From Frateuria soli (GTDB taxonomy: Bacteria; Pseudomonadota; Gammaproteobacteria; Xanthomonadales; Rhodanobacteraceae): DNA of 64,000 nucleotides. A model generated the notes under the pieces. It ran no database searches and was not told the DNA's origin. It saw only the letters and a list, made by a program, of their open reading frames with translations. Positions within the stretch are counted from its first letter, which is position 1; each line of letters begins with the position of its first letter. Of the stretch, positions 27,339 to 36,108 are shown one piece after another. A program made the translations under genes and the position numbers. The stretch spans positions 1,364,001 through 1,428,000 of the forward strand of contig NZ_CP088252.1 of the NCBI RefSeq assembly GCF_021117385.1, read 5' to 3'.

Positions 27339-28874
27339 TCACACGGTGAACTTGATGCCCTGCGCCAGCGGCAGCGCGTCGGAGTAGTTGATCGTGTTGG
27401 TCTGGCGGCGCATGTAGACCTTCCATGCGTCGGAGCCCGACTCGCGACCGCCGCCGGTTTCCTTCTCGCCGCCGAACGCGCCACCGATCTCGGCGCCGGA
27501 GGTGCCGATGTTGACGTTGGCGATGCCGCAGTCCGAGCCGGCCGCCGAAAGGAACTGCTCGGCCGCGCGCAGGTTGTTGGTGAAGATCGACGAGGACAGC
27601 CCCTGCGGCACGTCGTTCTGCATGTCGATGGCTTCGTCCAGCGTCTTGAACGGCATCACGTAGAGGATCGGCGCGAAGGTTTCGGTCTGCACGACCTCGT
27701 CCGAATTCTTCACCCCGGTGATGATGGTCGGCAGCACGAAGTTGCCCTTGCGGTCGGCCAGCGCAGCGCCGCCGGTGCGCACGGTGCCGCCGGCGGCCTT
27801 GGCCTTCTCGATGGCCGCCAGGTAGCCCTTCACCGCCTCCGGGCTGTTGAGCGGGCCCATCAGCGTGGTGGCCAGGGTCGGGTCGCCGATCTTGCCCTCG
27901 ACCTGCTTGTACGCGCCGACCAGGGTGTCAAGCACGTTGTCGAAGATCGACTCGTGCACGAACAGGCGGCGGGTGGTGGTGCAGCGCTGGCCGGCAGTGC
28001 CGACGGCGCCGAACACGATGCCCGGGATGGCGAGCTTCAGGTCCGCGGTTTCGTCCAGGATGATGGCGTTGTTGCCGCCCAGCTCCAGCAGCGAGCGGCC
28101 CATGCGATGGGCGACGCGCTCGCCGACCATGCGGCCGACCTTGGTCGAACCGGTGAAGCTGATCAGCGGGATGCGCTTGTCGTCCACGAACGCCTGCGAG
28201 AGCTCGGTGCCGGCGTCGTTGAACAGGAAGAAGATGTCCGGGAAGCCGGCGTCCTTGAGCGCCTCGTTGCAGATCTTCATGGTGGCGATCGCCGAGAGCG
28301 GGGTCCTGGGCGAGGGCTTCCAGATGGAGATGTCGCCGCAGGCGGCGGCAAGCATGGCGTTCCAGGCCCACACCGCGACCGGGAAGTTGAACGCGCTGAT
28401 GATGCCGACCAGGCCCAGCGGCTGGTACTGCTCGTACATGCGGTGGCCCGGGCGCTCCGAGTGCATGGTGTAGCCATGCAGCATGCGGCTCTGGCCGACG
28501 GCGAAATCGGCGATGTCGATCATTTCCTGCACTTCGCCGTCGCCCTCGGGCTTGATCTTGCCCATCTCGAGCGCCACCAGGCTTCCAAGCGCGTCCTTGT
28601 GCTTGCGCAGCGCCTCGCCGCACAGGCGCACGGCCTCGCCACGACGGGGTGCCGGCGTGGTGCGCCAGACCTTGAAGGCTTCCTGCGCACGCTTGACGAT
28701 GGTCTCGTAATCGGCTGCGCTGGAGGCATGCACCGAGGCGATCACCTCGCCGGTGGCCGGGTTCTGCGGCTGGAGCGTGCCGGCATCGGTCGTCTTCGAC
28801 CACTCGCCGTTGCCGAGATAGGTACCGGACTGCGACTGGCCCAGGCCGAGCGCCTTGAGAATATCGTGGGACAT
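27339..28874 (-). CDS. amaB: ALDH7-type aldehyde dehydrogenase (piperidine-6-carboxylate / aminoadipate-semialdehyde)
   Basis: 511 residues. Full aldehyde dehydrogenase with catalytic Cys in [11 protein letters not shown], Glu in LELGGNNA and NAD-binding FTGSTKVGR. The N-terminal block [11 protein letters not shown] and the ALDH7-specific end ([23 protein letters not shown]) match antiquitin/AmaB proteins, which oxidise L-piperidine-6-carboxylate (aminoadipate semialdehyde) in lysine breakdown and also detoxify lipid aldehydes. No other lysine-catabolic gene is near, so the pathway is inferred from family only. Monocistronic. Confidence 0.87.
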   Translation of the reverse strand: MSHDILKALGLGQSQSGTYLGNGEWSKTTDAGTLQPQNPATGEVIASVHASSAADYETIVKRAQEAFKVWRTTPAPRRGEAVRLCGEALRKHKDALGSLVALEMGKIKPEGDGEVQEMIDIADFAVGQSRMLHGYTMHSERPGHRMYEQYQPLGLVGIISAFNFPVAVWAWNAMLAAACGDISIWKPSPRTPLSAIATMKICNEALKDAGFPDIFFLFNDAGTELSQAFVDDKRIPLISFTGSTKVGRMVGERVAHRMGRSLLELGGNNAIILDETADLKLAIPGIVFGAVGTAGQRCTTTRRLFVHESIFDNVLDTLVGAYKQVEGKIGDPTLATTLMGPLNSPEAVKGYLAAIEKAKAAGGTVRTGGAALADRKGNFVLPTIITGVKNSDEVVQTETFAPILYVMPFKTLDEAIDMQNDVPQGLSSSIFTNNLRAAEQFLSAAGSDCGIANVNIGTSGAEIGGAFGGEKETGGGRESGSDAWKVYMRRQTNTINYSDALPLAQGIKFTV

Positions 28875-28972
28875 GCGTGACTCCTTGTGGTCGGGCGCCT
28901 TGCGGCACCGGACTATTGCGAAACGGCCATTCTAGCAGGGTGGGTCCGGAGGCTCCCTTGCGGCTCCCCGGC

Positions 28973-29028
28973 AGGAGCGCACCTGTGCGCGACCCGGATG
29001 CATGGCGGTCGCGCACAGGTGCGCTCCT
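28973..29028. repeat. REP hairpin, GCGC variant
   Basis: Arms of 22 bp, AGGAGCGCACCTGTGCGCGACC (28973-28994) shown here only by its ends AGGAGCGC...CGACC, and its exact reverse complement (29007-29028). It lies between the ALDH start and tRNA-Arg and shares its family with 39330 and 2782. Confidence 0.85.
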
Positions 29029-29084
29029 CAATGCTTGCCCGGACAATCGCGCCGGCGGCGCATCCATGCCAAAATCCACGCCTC

Positions 29085-29161
29085 GCCCCCGTAGCTCAGC
29101 TGGATAGAGCGTCCCCCTCCTAAGGGGAAGGTCGTACGTTCGAATCGTATCGGGGGCGCCA
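29085..29161 (+). tRNA. tRNA-Arg (anticodon CCT)
   Basis: 77 bases with CCA encoded. Acceptor stem GCCCCCG/CGGGGGC, D-arm TAGCTCAGCTGGATAGAGC, anticodon stem TCCCC/GGGGA enclosing CTCCTAA (anticodon CCT, reads AGG), T-arm with GTTCGAATC. No integrase or attachment-site duplication flanks it. Confidence 0.95.
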
Positions 29162-29269
29162 TTCGAGGTCGGCATTGCCGGCCTTTTTCTTGCGTCAACG
29201 ACGCCTGGGCCGAAGCAGTGCTATACCCGTGGCCTTGGCGGTACCTTGCCGCGCCCCGGGAGAAAGGCC

Positions 29270-31753
29270 TTGGCCCGCCTGTCGCGTTCCGGCCCGCTGC
29301 TGCTCGTCACCGGCGTTGTCTTCATCCTGCTCGGGCTCGCGCTCGTCCTCGGCGGCGCCTGGCTGATGGCGCTCGGCGGCTCCTGGTACTACCTGCTCGC
29401 CGGCCTGGGCCTGGCGTTCACCGGCGTGTTGCTGGCGCTGGGGCGCACACTGGCGTTGTGGCTGTATGCGCTGGTGCTGCTGGGCAGCACCGCATGGGCG
29501 CTGGTGGAGGTGCGGCTGGACTGGTGGCAACTGCTGCCTCGGCTGGACATGTGGTTCATCCTGGCACTGTGGCTGTGGTTGCCGTTCGTCAACCGACGAC
29601 TGGGGTCCGTCGACGCCGCGCACCATGCCGTGCCGGACGGCCCGCTCCGCGGCGGCCGCTGGGCGATCGGCATCGCCGTGGCGAGCGCGTTGGCGGTAGG
29701 ACTGGTCTCGATGTACCGCTCGCCGCACGACCACCCGGGCGAAGTGGCCGCCGCCCGCATGAGCGCCACGGGCACCGCCCCGGCGCCGTTCGCCAAGCCG
29801 GGTGACTGGGTCGCCTACGGCCATTCCGGCTACGGCGACCGCTACTCGCCCGCCACGCAGATCACGCCGGGCAACGTCGACCGGCTCGAGCTGGCCTGGA
29901 CCTTCCACACCGGCGACTTTCCCGGACCGGGCGACCCGCAGGAGATCGCCAACGAGGTCACGCCGCTCAAAGCCAACGGGATGCTGTACCTGTGCACGCC
30001 GCACAACATCGTCATCGCGCTCGATCCCGATACCGGCCGCGAGATCTGGCGTTTCGATCCGAAAATCAACCGCGACGCCAAGAACTACCAGCACATGATC
30101 TGCCGCGGCGTGGCCTATTACGATTCCGGCGCCTATGCCGCGCAGGCCGCGGCCATGGGCCTGCCGGCCGACCGCGAACTGGCCGCCGCGGCCTCGGCAC
30201 CCACCCCGGCCGGCGCGGTGGCGCCGACGGCGATCAAGATCGACACCTGCCCGCGGCGCATCTTCGCGCCCACCGCGGACGCCACCATCGTGGCGATCAA
30301 TGCCGACAATGGCCAGCCGTGCCGCGACTTCGGCGACAACGGCGTGATCCACCTCTATGACGACCAGCCGGTCAAGAAGCCGGGATTCCTCAATCCGACC
30401 TCGCCGCCGACGGTGACACGGCACGTGCTCGTCGCCAGCGCCAGCGTCACCGACAATGCCTCGACCCGCGAGCCCTCCGGCGTCGTGCGCGGCTACGACA
30501 TCGATACCGGTCGCCTGCTGTGGAACTGGGACCCGTCCGAGCCGCGCCAGACCCGGCCGCTGCCGCCGGGCCAGACCTACATCCGCAACTCGCCCAATGC
30601 CTGGAGCGTATTCAGCGTCGACGAGAAGCTGGGCCTGGTCTACCTGCCGATGGGCAACCAGACGCCCGACATCTGGGGCGGCAGGCGCGATCCGAACGCC
30701 GAGCAATACAGCAGCGCGATCGTCGCGCTGGACATCGCCACCGGCAAGGTGCGCTGGGTCTACCAGACCGTCCATCACGACCTGTGGGACATGGATGTCG
30801 GCGGGCAGCCGACGCTGGTCGACCTGGAGACGCCGGCAGGCAAGGTACCGGCGGTGGTCGCCTCGACCAAGCGCGGCGACATCTATGTTCTGGACCGTCG
30901 CGACGGCCACCTGCTGGTGCCCGCACCCGAACGCCCGGTGCCGCAGGGCGCGGCGCAGGGCGACCACGTGTCGCCGACCCAGCCGTTCTCGGCGCTCACC
31001 TACCTGCCCGAACGCAGGCTGCGCGAGGCGGACATGTGGGGTACCACGCCCTACGACCAGCTGGTCTGCCGCATCACCTTCCGCAGGTACCGTTACGAGG
31101 GCATCTTCACGCCGCCCTCGGTGGAGGGGACGCTGGTCTACCCGGGTAGCTACGGCATTTTCGACTGGGGCGGCATCGCCATCGATCCGGTGCGCCAGGT
31201 GGCGATCCTCAACCCGAGCTACATGGCCTTCGTGTCCAGGCTTGTCCCGCGCGCCGAAGCGAAGGATGCGCAGGGCGGGGGCAGCGAACAGGGCCTGCAG
31301 CCGATGAAGGGCACCCCCTTCGCCGTCGACCTGCATCCCCTGCTGTCGCCTTTCGGCGTGCCGTGCCAGGCGCCGCCCTGGGGCTACCTGGCCGCGGTGG
31401 ACCTCATCACCATGGAGAAGGTCTGGATGCACAAGAACGGCACCATCGAAGACCAGGCGCCCTTCGGCATCCCGCTGCCGCTGGGCGTACCGAGCCTCGG
31501 CGGCCCGATAGTCACCGCCGGCGGCGTGGCGTTTCTGAGCGGCACGCTGGATTCCTACCTGCGCGCCTATGACGTGCGCACCGGGAGGAAGCTGTGGCAG
31601 GCGCGGCTGCCGGCCGGTGGCCAGGCGACGCCGATGACTTACGTGTCCGAACGCACCGGGCGCCAGTACGTGGTGGTGATGGCCGGCGGGCACCGCTCGC
31701 TGGGCACCAAGATCGGCGATTCGCTGATCGCCTACTCGCTGCCCAGGCGCTGA
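29270..31753 (+). CDS. gcd: membrane-bound PQQ-dependent glucose dehydrogenase
   Basis: 827 residues from TTG 29270, chosen because GGGAG lies 7 bases upstream; TTG 29246 would add 8 residues. Five N-terminal transmembrane helices (to about 155) anchor the enzyme, and the periplasmic eight-bladed quinoprotein propeller follows with GDWVAYGHSGYGDRYSP, the repeated W-motifs (ALDPDTGREIWRFD, ALDIATGKVRW, AAVDLITMEKVW) and VHHDLWDMDVGGQP. It oxidises glucose to gluconolactone and feeds electrons to ubiquinone. No pqq synthesis genes lie in the window. Next to a maltodextrin locus, it could handle periplasmic glucose released there. Confidence 0.93.
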   Translation: MARLSRSGPLLLVTGVVFILLGLALVLGGAWLMALGGSWYYLLAGLGLAFTGVLLALGRTLALWLYALVLLGSTAWALVEVRLDWWQLLPRLDMWFILALWLWLPFVNRRLGSVDAAHHAVPDGPLRGGRWAIGIAVASALAVGLVSMYRSPHDHPGEVAAARMSATGTAPAPFAKPGDWVAYGHSGYGDRYSPATQITPGNVDRLELAWTFHTGDFPGPGDPQEIANEVTPLKANGMLYLCTPHNIVIALDPDTGREIWRFDPKINRDAKNYQHMICRGVAYYDSGAYAAQAAAMGLPADRELAAAASAPTPAGAVAPTAIKIDTCPRRIFAPTADATIVAINADNGQPCRDFGDNGVIHLYDDQPVKKPGFLNPTSPPTVTRHVLVASASVTDNASTREPSGVVRGYDIDTGRLLWNWDPSEPRQTRPLPPGQTYIRNSPNAWSVFSVDEKLGLVYLPMGNQTPDIWGGRRDPNAEQYSSAIVALDIATGKVRWVYQTVHHDLWDMDVGGQPTLVDLETPAGKVPAVVASTKRGDIYVLDRRDGHLLVPAPERPVPQGAAQGDHVSPTQPFSALTYLPERRLREADMWGTTPYDQLVCRITFRRYRYEGIFTPPSVEGTLVYPGSYGIFDWGGIAIDPVRQVAILNPSYMAFVSRLVPRAEAKDAQGGGSEQGLQPMKGTPFAVDLHPLLSPFGVPCQAPPWGYLAAVDLITMEKVWMHKNGTIEDQAPFGIPLPLGVPSLGGPIVTAGGVAFLSGTLDSYLRAYDVRTGRKLWQARLPAGGQATPMTYVSERTGRQYVVVMAGGHRSLGTKIGDSLIAYSLPRR

Positions 31754-31754
31754 G

Positions 31755-32309
31755 CGCGTGGGAGCCCGCTTGTGGGGCGATGCCGCTTGCGGAAAGGCAT
31801 CGCCCACAAGTGGGCTCCTACCGCGAGGATCACCCCGGCATGTGCCCCAGCTCCATGCCCTTGGTCTGGCGTACCGCGGGCACCGGGATCGGCGATTCGC
31901 TGATCGCCTACGACGCTGAGCGCGTAGGAGCCCACTTGTGGGCGATGCCTCTTGCGGAAAGGCATCGCCCACAAGTGGGCTCCTACAGCGGGATCCCCCG
32001 GCATGTGCTCCAGCTCCATGCCCTTGGTCTGGCGTACCGCGGGCACCGGGATCGGCGCTGATCGCCTACGACGCCGAGCGCGTAGGAGCCCACTTGTGGG
32101 CGATGCCTCTTGCGAAAGGGCATCGCCCACAAGTGGGCTCCTACAGCGGGATCCCCCGGCATGTCCCCCAGCTCAATGCCTTGGTCTGGCGTACCGCGGG
32201 CACCGGGATCGGCGCTGATCGCCTACGACGCCGAGCGCGTAGGAGCCCACTTGTGGGCGATGCCTCTTGCGAAAGGGCATCGCCCACAAGTGGGCTCCTA
32301 CCGCGGGGA
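31755..32309. repeat. tandem array of REP hairpins joined to duplicated gene tails
   Basis: Four REP palindromes of 63-64 bp (31758-31821, 31924-31986, 32082-32144, 32239-32301; arms begin GTAGGAGCCCACTTGTGGGC) are separated by spacers that are themselves copies of coding ends. Each spacer joins a copy of the sugar-porter 3' end (ccagctccatgcccttggt) to a copy of the gcd 3' end (gatcggcg...ctgatcgcctac). Period is 166, 158 and 157 bases. The two later gcd-tail copies share a 5-base deletion. This reads as repeated duplication of the whole convergent intergenic segment. Confidence 0.9.
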
Positions 32310-33737
32310 TCACCCCGGCATGTCCTCCAGCTCCATGCCCTTGGTCTCGCGTACCGCGAACACCACGAACAGCAACGAGATGAGCGCGAACGCGGCATAC
32401 AGGCCGTAGGCAAAGCTCAACCCGATCTCGGCCAGCGCCGGGAAGCTGGAGGTAATCACGAAGTTGGCCAGCCACTGCGCCGCCGCCGCCACCGCCATCG
32501 CCACCGCGCGGATGCGGTTGGGGAACATCTCGCCCAGCAGCACCCAGACCATCGGGCCCCAGCTGATGCCGAAGAACACCACGTAAGCGTTGGCCGCGAT
32601 CAGCGCAGTGATGTTCCATGGCGCGGGCAGGGTCAGCCCGGCGCCGCTGCCGACGGCCTCGCTGAAGCACCATGCCATCAGCGCCAGCGTGACCGCCATG
32701 CCGGCCGAGCCGACGACCAGCAGCGGCTTGCGGCCGACCTTGTCGACCAGCGCGATGGCGACCAGGGTCACCAGCACGTTGATGATCGAGGTGACCACGG
32801 TGATCGAGAATGAATCGGCCTCGCTGAATCCGACCGAATGCCACAGCGCCGAGGAGTAATAGAAAATGACGTTGATGCCGACGAACTGCTGGAACACCGA
32901 CAGCAGGATGCCGACCCACACCACCGGCAGCAGGCCGAAACGCGGCCCGCGCAGGTCGCGCAGCCGCGGGCGGTACTCCATCTTCAAACTGCGCTCGATC
33001 TCGCCCAGCTTGAAGTCCAGTGCGGCATCGCTGCGCATCGCCAGCACTTCGCGCAACACATCGCGTGCCTCGGCCATGCGGCCGCGGGCGACCAGGTGGC
33101 GCGGCGATTCGGGTACGCCCAGCACCAGCGCGCCGTAAACCAGCGCGGGGATCGTCGCGGCCAGGAACATCCAGCGCCAGGCTGCCAGCCCGAACCACAG
33201 CGGCTCCTCGGCGCCGCCGGCGGCGCTGGCCAGCCACGCATCGGAAAGCAGCGCGGCGAAGATGCCCAGCACGATGGCCAGCTGCTGCAGCGAGCCAAGC
33301 CGCCCGCGCACGTGCGCCGGCGATACCTCGGCGATATAGGTCGGCGCGATCACCGACGCCATGCCCACGCCGATGCCGCCGACCACGCGCCACAGGATCA
33401 GGTCCCACATGCCTGTGACCAGGCCCGAACCGATCGCGCTGGCCGCCAGCAGCAGCGCGGCGACCTGCATGGTGCGCACGCGACCCAGCCGGTCGGCCAG
33501 CGTGCCGGCGTACCAGGCACCTACGGCCGATCCCAGCAGGGCGCAGGATACGGCGATGCCGATCCGGGCGGCGTCGAGCTGGAAGCCTCCGCGGATCGCC
33601 TCCACCGCGCCATTGATGACTGCGGTATCGAATCCGAACAGGAAGCCGCCAAGCGCCGCCGCGGCGGCGATCAGCACGATGCGGGCCGTGGCCCTTTGTT
33701 CCAGCGCCAGGTCGACTGGCGTCTCCCGCGTACTCAT
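32310..33737 (-). CDS. MFS sugar porter (sugar:H+ symporter family)
   Basis: 475 residues from ATG 33737 (GGGGGAAG upstream). Twelve transmembrane helices with sugar-porter signatures: GFLFGFDTAVINGAVEAI in helix 1, GTLADRLGRVRT, RVVGGIGVGMASVIAPTYIAEVSPAHVRGRLGSL broken here by description as R-G-G and PxYxxE-SP-RG motifs, PESPRHLVARGR, and QQFVGINVIFYYSS. Homologues carry glucose, xylose or galactose with protons. It diverges from lacI, and its 3' end is duplicated in the neighbouring array. Confidence 0.92.
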   Translation of the reverse strand: MSTRETPVDLALEQRATARIVLIAAAAALGGFLFGFDTAVINGAVEAIRGGFQLDAARIGIAVSCALLGSAVGAWYAGTLADRLGRVRTMQVAALLLAASAIGSGLVTGMWDLILWRVVGGIGVGMASVIAPTYIAEVSPAHVRGRLGSLQQLAIVLGIFAALLSDAWLASAAGGAEEPLWFGLAAWRWMFLAATIPALVYGALVLGVPESPRHLVARGRMAEARDVLREVLAMRSDAALDFKLGEIERSLKMEYRPRLRDLRGPRFGLLPVVWVGILLSVFQQFVGINVIFYYSSALWHSVGFSEADSFSITVVTSIINVLVTLVAIALVDKVGRKPLLVVGSAGMAVTLALMAWCFSEAVGSGAGLTLPAPWNITALIAANAYVVFFGISWGPMVWVLLGEMFPNRIRAVAMAVAAAAQWLANFVITSSFPALAEIGLSFAYGLYAAFALISLLFVVFAVRETKGMELEDMPG

Positions 33738-33901
33738 CCGTTCTTCCCCCTTGGGGCCTGGGTGATGGAAGCGCCCGCGGAGAAAAACCCGCTGCGCGGC
33801 TGTGCGGCGGCTATGCAGCCCGGGCGGCTTGCGCCACTCGGGCCTCGTTGCCCAGGACGACAGTGGTGCGAGTCTGGCCGTTGCCGGCGCCGCTGTCGGC
33901 C

Positions 33902-33915
33902 TGAATACGTATGCA
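33902..33915 (+). promoter_or_regulatory. LacI-type operator, site 1 (TGAATACGTATGCA)
   Basis: Near-palindrome centred on ATACGTAT, 70 bases before the lacI start and 164 bases before the divergent sugar-porter start. Identical 14-mers stand at three other promoters of the locus. A site here implies autoregulation of the repressor and possibly control of the porter. Binding is inferred. Confidence 0.8.
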
Positions 33916-33985
33916 GATGGGCCGGCACAGCGCGACCGGCCGATGGTAATGTTGTCCGCGCCGGTCGTACCAGAGGTTTCACAAC

Positions 33986-35014
33986 GTGAGCAAGGCCAAA
34001 GCGACGTCGATCGACATCGCCCACCTGGCGGGGGTATCCCAGGCAACGGTATCGCGGGCGCTGCGTGGCAGCCCGCTGGTCAGCGAGGAAACCCGCGAGC
34101 GCATCCGCGCCGCCGCCGAGCAGCTCAACTATAAGGTCGACAAGAACGCCTCCAACCTGCGCCTGCAGCATTCGGGCACGCTGGCGCTGCTGCTGTTCGA
34201 GGATCCGACCACCGACGGCTCGAACATCAACCCGTTCTTCCTCTCGATGCTCGGTTCGATCACCCGCGCCTGCGCTCAGCAGGGCTACGACCTGCTGGTG
34301 TCCTTCCAGCAGTTCTCCAACGACTGGCACGCCGACTACGCCGACAGCAAGAAGGCCGACGGCATCATCCTGCTCGGCTACGGGGACTATCTGGCCTACC
34401 GCGCACGGCTGGAGAAGCTGGTGGCGATCGGCACGCGCTTCGTGCGCTGGGGCGCGGTCCAGCAGGACCAGCCGGGCGTCTCGGTCGGCTGCGACAATTT
34501 CAGTGGTGGACAGGCGGTGGCGCGGCATTTCATCGACCAGGGATGCCGGCGGATCGCCTTTCTGGGCGACGCGTCCAGCCATTACCCGGAGTTCTTCGAG
34601 CGTTATCGCGGCTATGTCGACGCGCTGGGGCAGGCCGGCCTGGAGACCGACCAGATCCTGCAGGTGGATGCCGAGAGCACGCAGATGTCCGGCCATGCAG
34701 CCATGTCCGAGCTGATCGCGCGCGGTGTCGCCTTCGATGCGGTGTTCGCCGCCAGCGACCTGATCGCCATCGGCGCGATGCGGGCGTTGGCGGAGCAGGG
34801 CTACAAGGTGCCCTCCGACGTCCCGGTCGCCGGGTTCGACGACATTCCCATGGCGCGTTTCGCCAGTCCGCCCTTGACCACCGTGCTGCAGGACACCCGC
34901 AGCGCCGGCGAAGTGCTGGTGGAAAGCCTGCTCAGGATGATCCGCGGCGAGCCGGCGCAAAGCCAGATGCTGCCGGTGAAGCTGATGGTGCGGCAGTCGA
35001 GCGTGCGGCCGTAA
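33986..35014 (+). CDS. LacI-family regulator of the maltodextrin locus
   Basis: 342 residues from GTG 33986. Helix-turn-helix at the N-terminus (DIAHLAGVSQATVSRALRG) with hinge helix NASNLRLQHSG, then a periplasmic-binding-protein-like sugar-sensing domain (NPFFLSMLGSITRACAQQGYDLL, ADGIILLGYGD, AGFDDIPMARF). It likely releases DNA when a maltodextrin or related sugar binds; the matching operators TGAATACGTATGCA are found only at promoters of this locus within the window. The ligand is inferred from the neighbours. Confidence 0.9.
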   Translation: MSKAKATSIDIAHLAGVSQATVSRALRGSPLVSEETRERIRAAAEQLNYKVDKNASNLRLQHSGTLALLLFEDPTTDGSNINPFFLSMLGSITRACAQQGYDLLVSFQQFSNDWHADYADSKKADGIILLGYGDYLAYRARLEKLVAIGTRFVRWGAVQQDQPGVSVGCDNFSGGQAVARHFIDQGCRRIAFLGDASSHYPEFFERYRGYVDALGQAGLETDQILQVDAESTQMSGHAAMSELIARGVAFDAVFAASDLIAIGAMRALAEQGYKVPSDVPVAGFDDIPMARFASPPLTTVLQDTRSAGEVLVESLLRMIRGEPAQSQMLPVKLMVRQSSVRP

Positions 35015-35082
35015 GACAGCTCCCGGGGCCGCTTCCCACCGGGAGGGGGCCAGGGGTGAGCGGGATCGGGGCCTGCGGACGG

Positions 35083-36108
35083 TCACGGCGCGCCCGAAAC
35101 CGGAAACGCCCAGCGCAGGAACACCGGCAGCATCTTCGCCCACGATGCCTGCTGGTGATGGCCGCCCGGCAGCAGGAACACGCTCACGTCGGCATCGGCT
35201 CCGGACGTGGAATAGCCCAGTTCGCGCAAGCCGCCCCGCTCGACGCCATCGCCGCGGTAGCCATCCACCAGATCGTGCAGGTCGTCGATCACGTCGATCA
35301 CGCCATCGTGGTCGCGATCGTTGGTCTCTTCGGCGGTTCCCGCGGCGAACCAGAACTTCAGCCCGTCCCGTCGCGGTCCGCGATCGACCATCCCCTGGGC
35401 CAGCCGTGTGCGTTGCACGGCCGCGGCGTCGCTGCGGTCGGCGGCCACCCAGAACGAGGGCGACATGGCGCCGACCTTGCCGAACACCTCCGGGTACTCC
35501 CAGCCCAGGTTGAATGCATTGAGCGCACCCAGCGACCAGCCCATCACCGTGCGCTGGCGGGCGTCGGCACGGGTGCGGTAGTGCGCGTCGACCCAGGGCA
35601 CCAGCGCCGTGGCGACCCAGGACGAGTAGTCCGCCGCCCTCAGGCCGATCGCCCCGATCCGCGATCCGCCGACCACGCTCTGTCCGCGCCGGCGGTCGGA
35701 AAGGCCGTATCCGCTGGCCCGGTCGTGCAGCATGTCGATGGCGACGACGATGACGGGTTCGATCGCGTGCTCGCCGTAGAGCGTCGCAAGGGTCGGCTGC
35801 AGCCCGACCGCCTGCATGTCCTGACCGTCGTTGGCGTACAGCACCGGGTAGCGGGCGTCCGATTGCCCGTAGCCGGGCGGCAGGTAGACCGTGACGTGCA
35901 CGCGTTCGGGCGCGAAGGCCGGCGCATCCAGTTCGAGCTTCCGCACCTGCGCATGTCCCAGGCATGGAATCATCAGGAGCAGTGCAAGCCAGCCGCGGGA
36001 CCCTGCCTTTCGCAGGAGCCCGCGGGCAGGCGACGCCCCATGGCCAGGCCGGCCAGGGGCGTGGCCCACAAGTGGGTTCCCGCGAATGTGCCGCGGGCGG
36101 TCAATCAC
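35083..36108 (-). CDS. exported esterase-like alpha/beta-hydrolase
   Basis: 341 residues if started at GTG 36108, which overlaps the amylase gene end by 8 bases. Codons 9-33 are made of a REP hairpin remnant, so the natural start may lie further in; a signal peptide core (WLALLLMIPCLGHA|Q) follows at about residues 40-53. The mature part is a putative-esterase domain related to enterochelin esterase: VYLPPGYGQSD, YANDGQDMQA, nucleophile elbow GWSLGA and a late GGHHQQASW His. An EF-hand-like DRDHDGVIDVIDD stretch near 270 may bind calcium. Last gene of the glycosidase operon; substrate unknown. Confidence 0.75.
   Translation of the reverse strand: MIDRPRHIRGNPLVGHAPGRPGHGASPARGLLRKAGSRGWLALLLMIPCLGHAQVRKLELDAPAFAPERVHVTVYLPPGYGQSDARYPVLYANDGQDMQAVGLQPTLATLYGEHAIEPVIVVAIDMLHDRASGYGLSDRRRGQSVVGGSRIGAIGLRAADYSSWVATALVPWVDAHYRTRADARQRTVMGWSLGALNAFNLGWEYPEVFGKVGAMSPSFWVAADRSDAAAVQRTRLAQGMVDRGPRRDGLKFWFAAGTAEETNDRDHDGVIDVIDDLHDLVDGYRGDGVERGGLRELGYSTSGADADVSVFLLPGGHHQQASWAKMLPVFLRWAFPVSGAP
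36012..36083. repeat. REP remnant inside the esterase 5' coding end
   Basis: Left half GCAGGAGCCCGCGGGC (36012 onward) and right half GCCCACAAGTGGGTTCC (to about 36083) match the two arms of the family found at 31758, with substitutions. The element sits within the first 33 codons of the esterase frame. Confidence 0.65.

Noticed and set aside
29085-29161. tRNA-Arg as a genomic-island attachment site
   Set aside because: No integrase gene and no duplicated tRNA 3' end were seen on either side.
31755-32309. CRISPR-like repeat-spacer array
   Set aside because: The repeats are REP palindromes and the spacers are copies of neighbouring gene ends, not unique; no cas genes are present.
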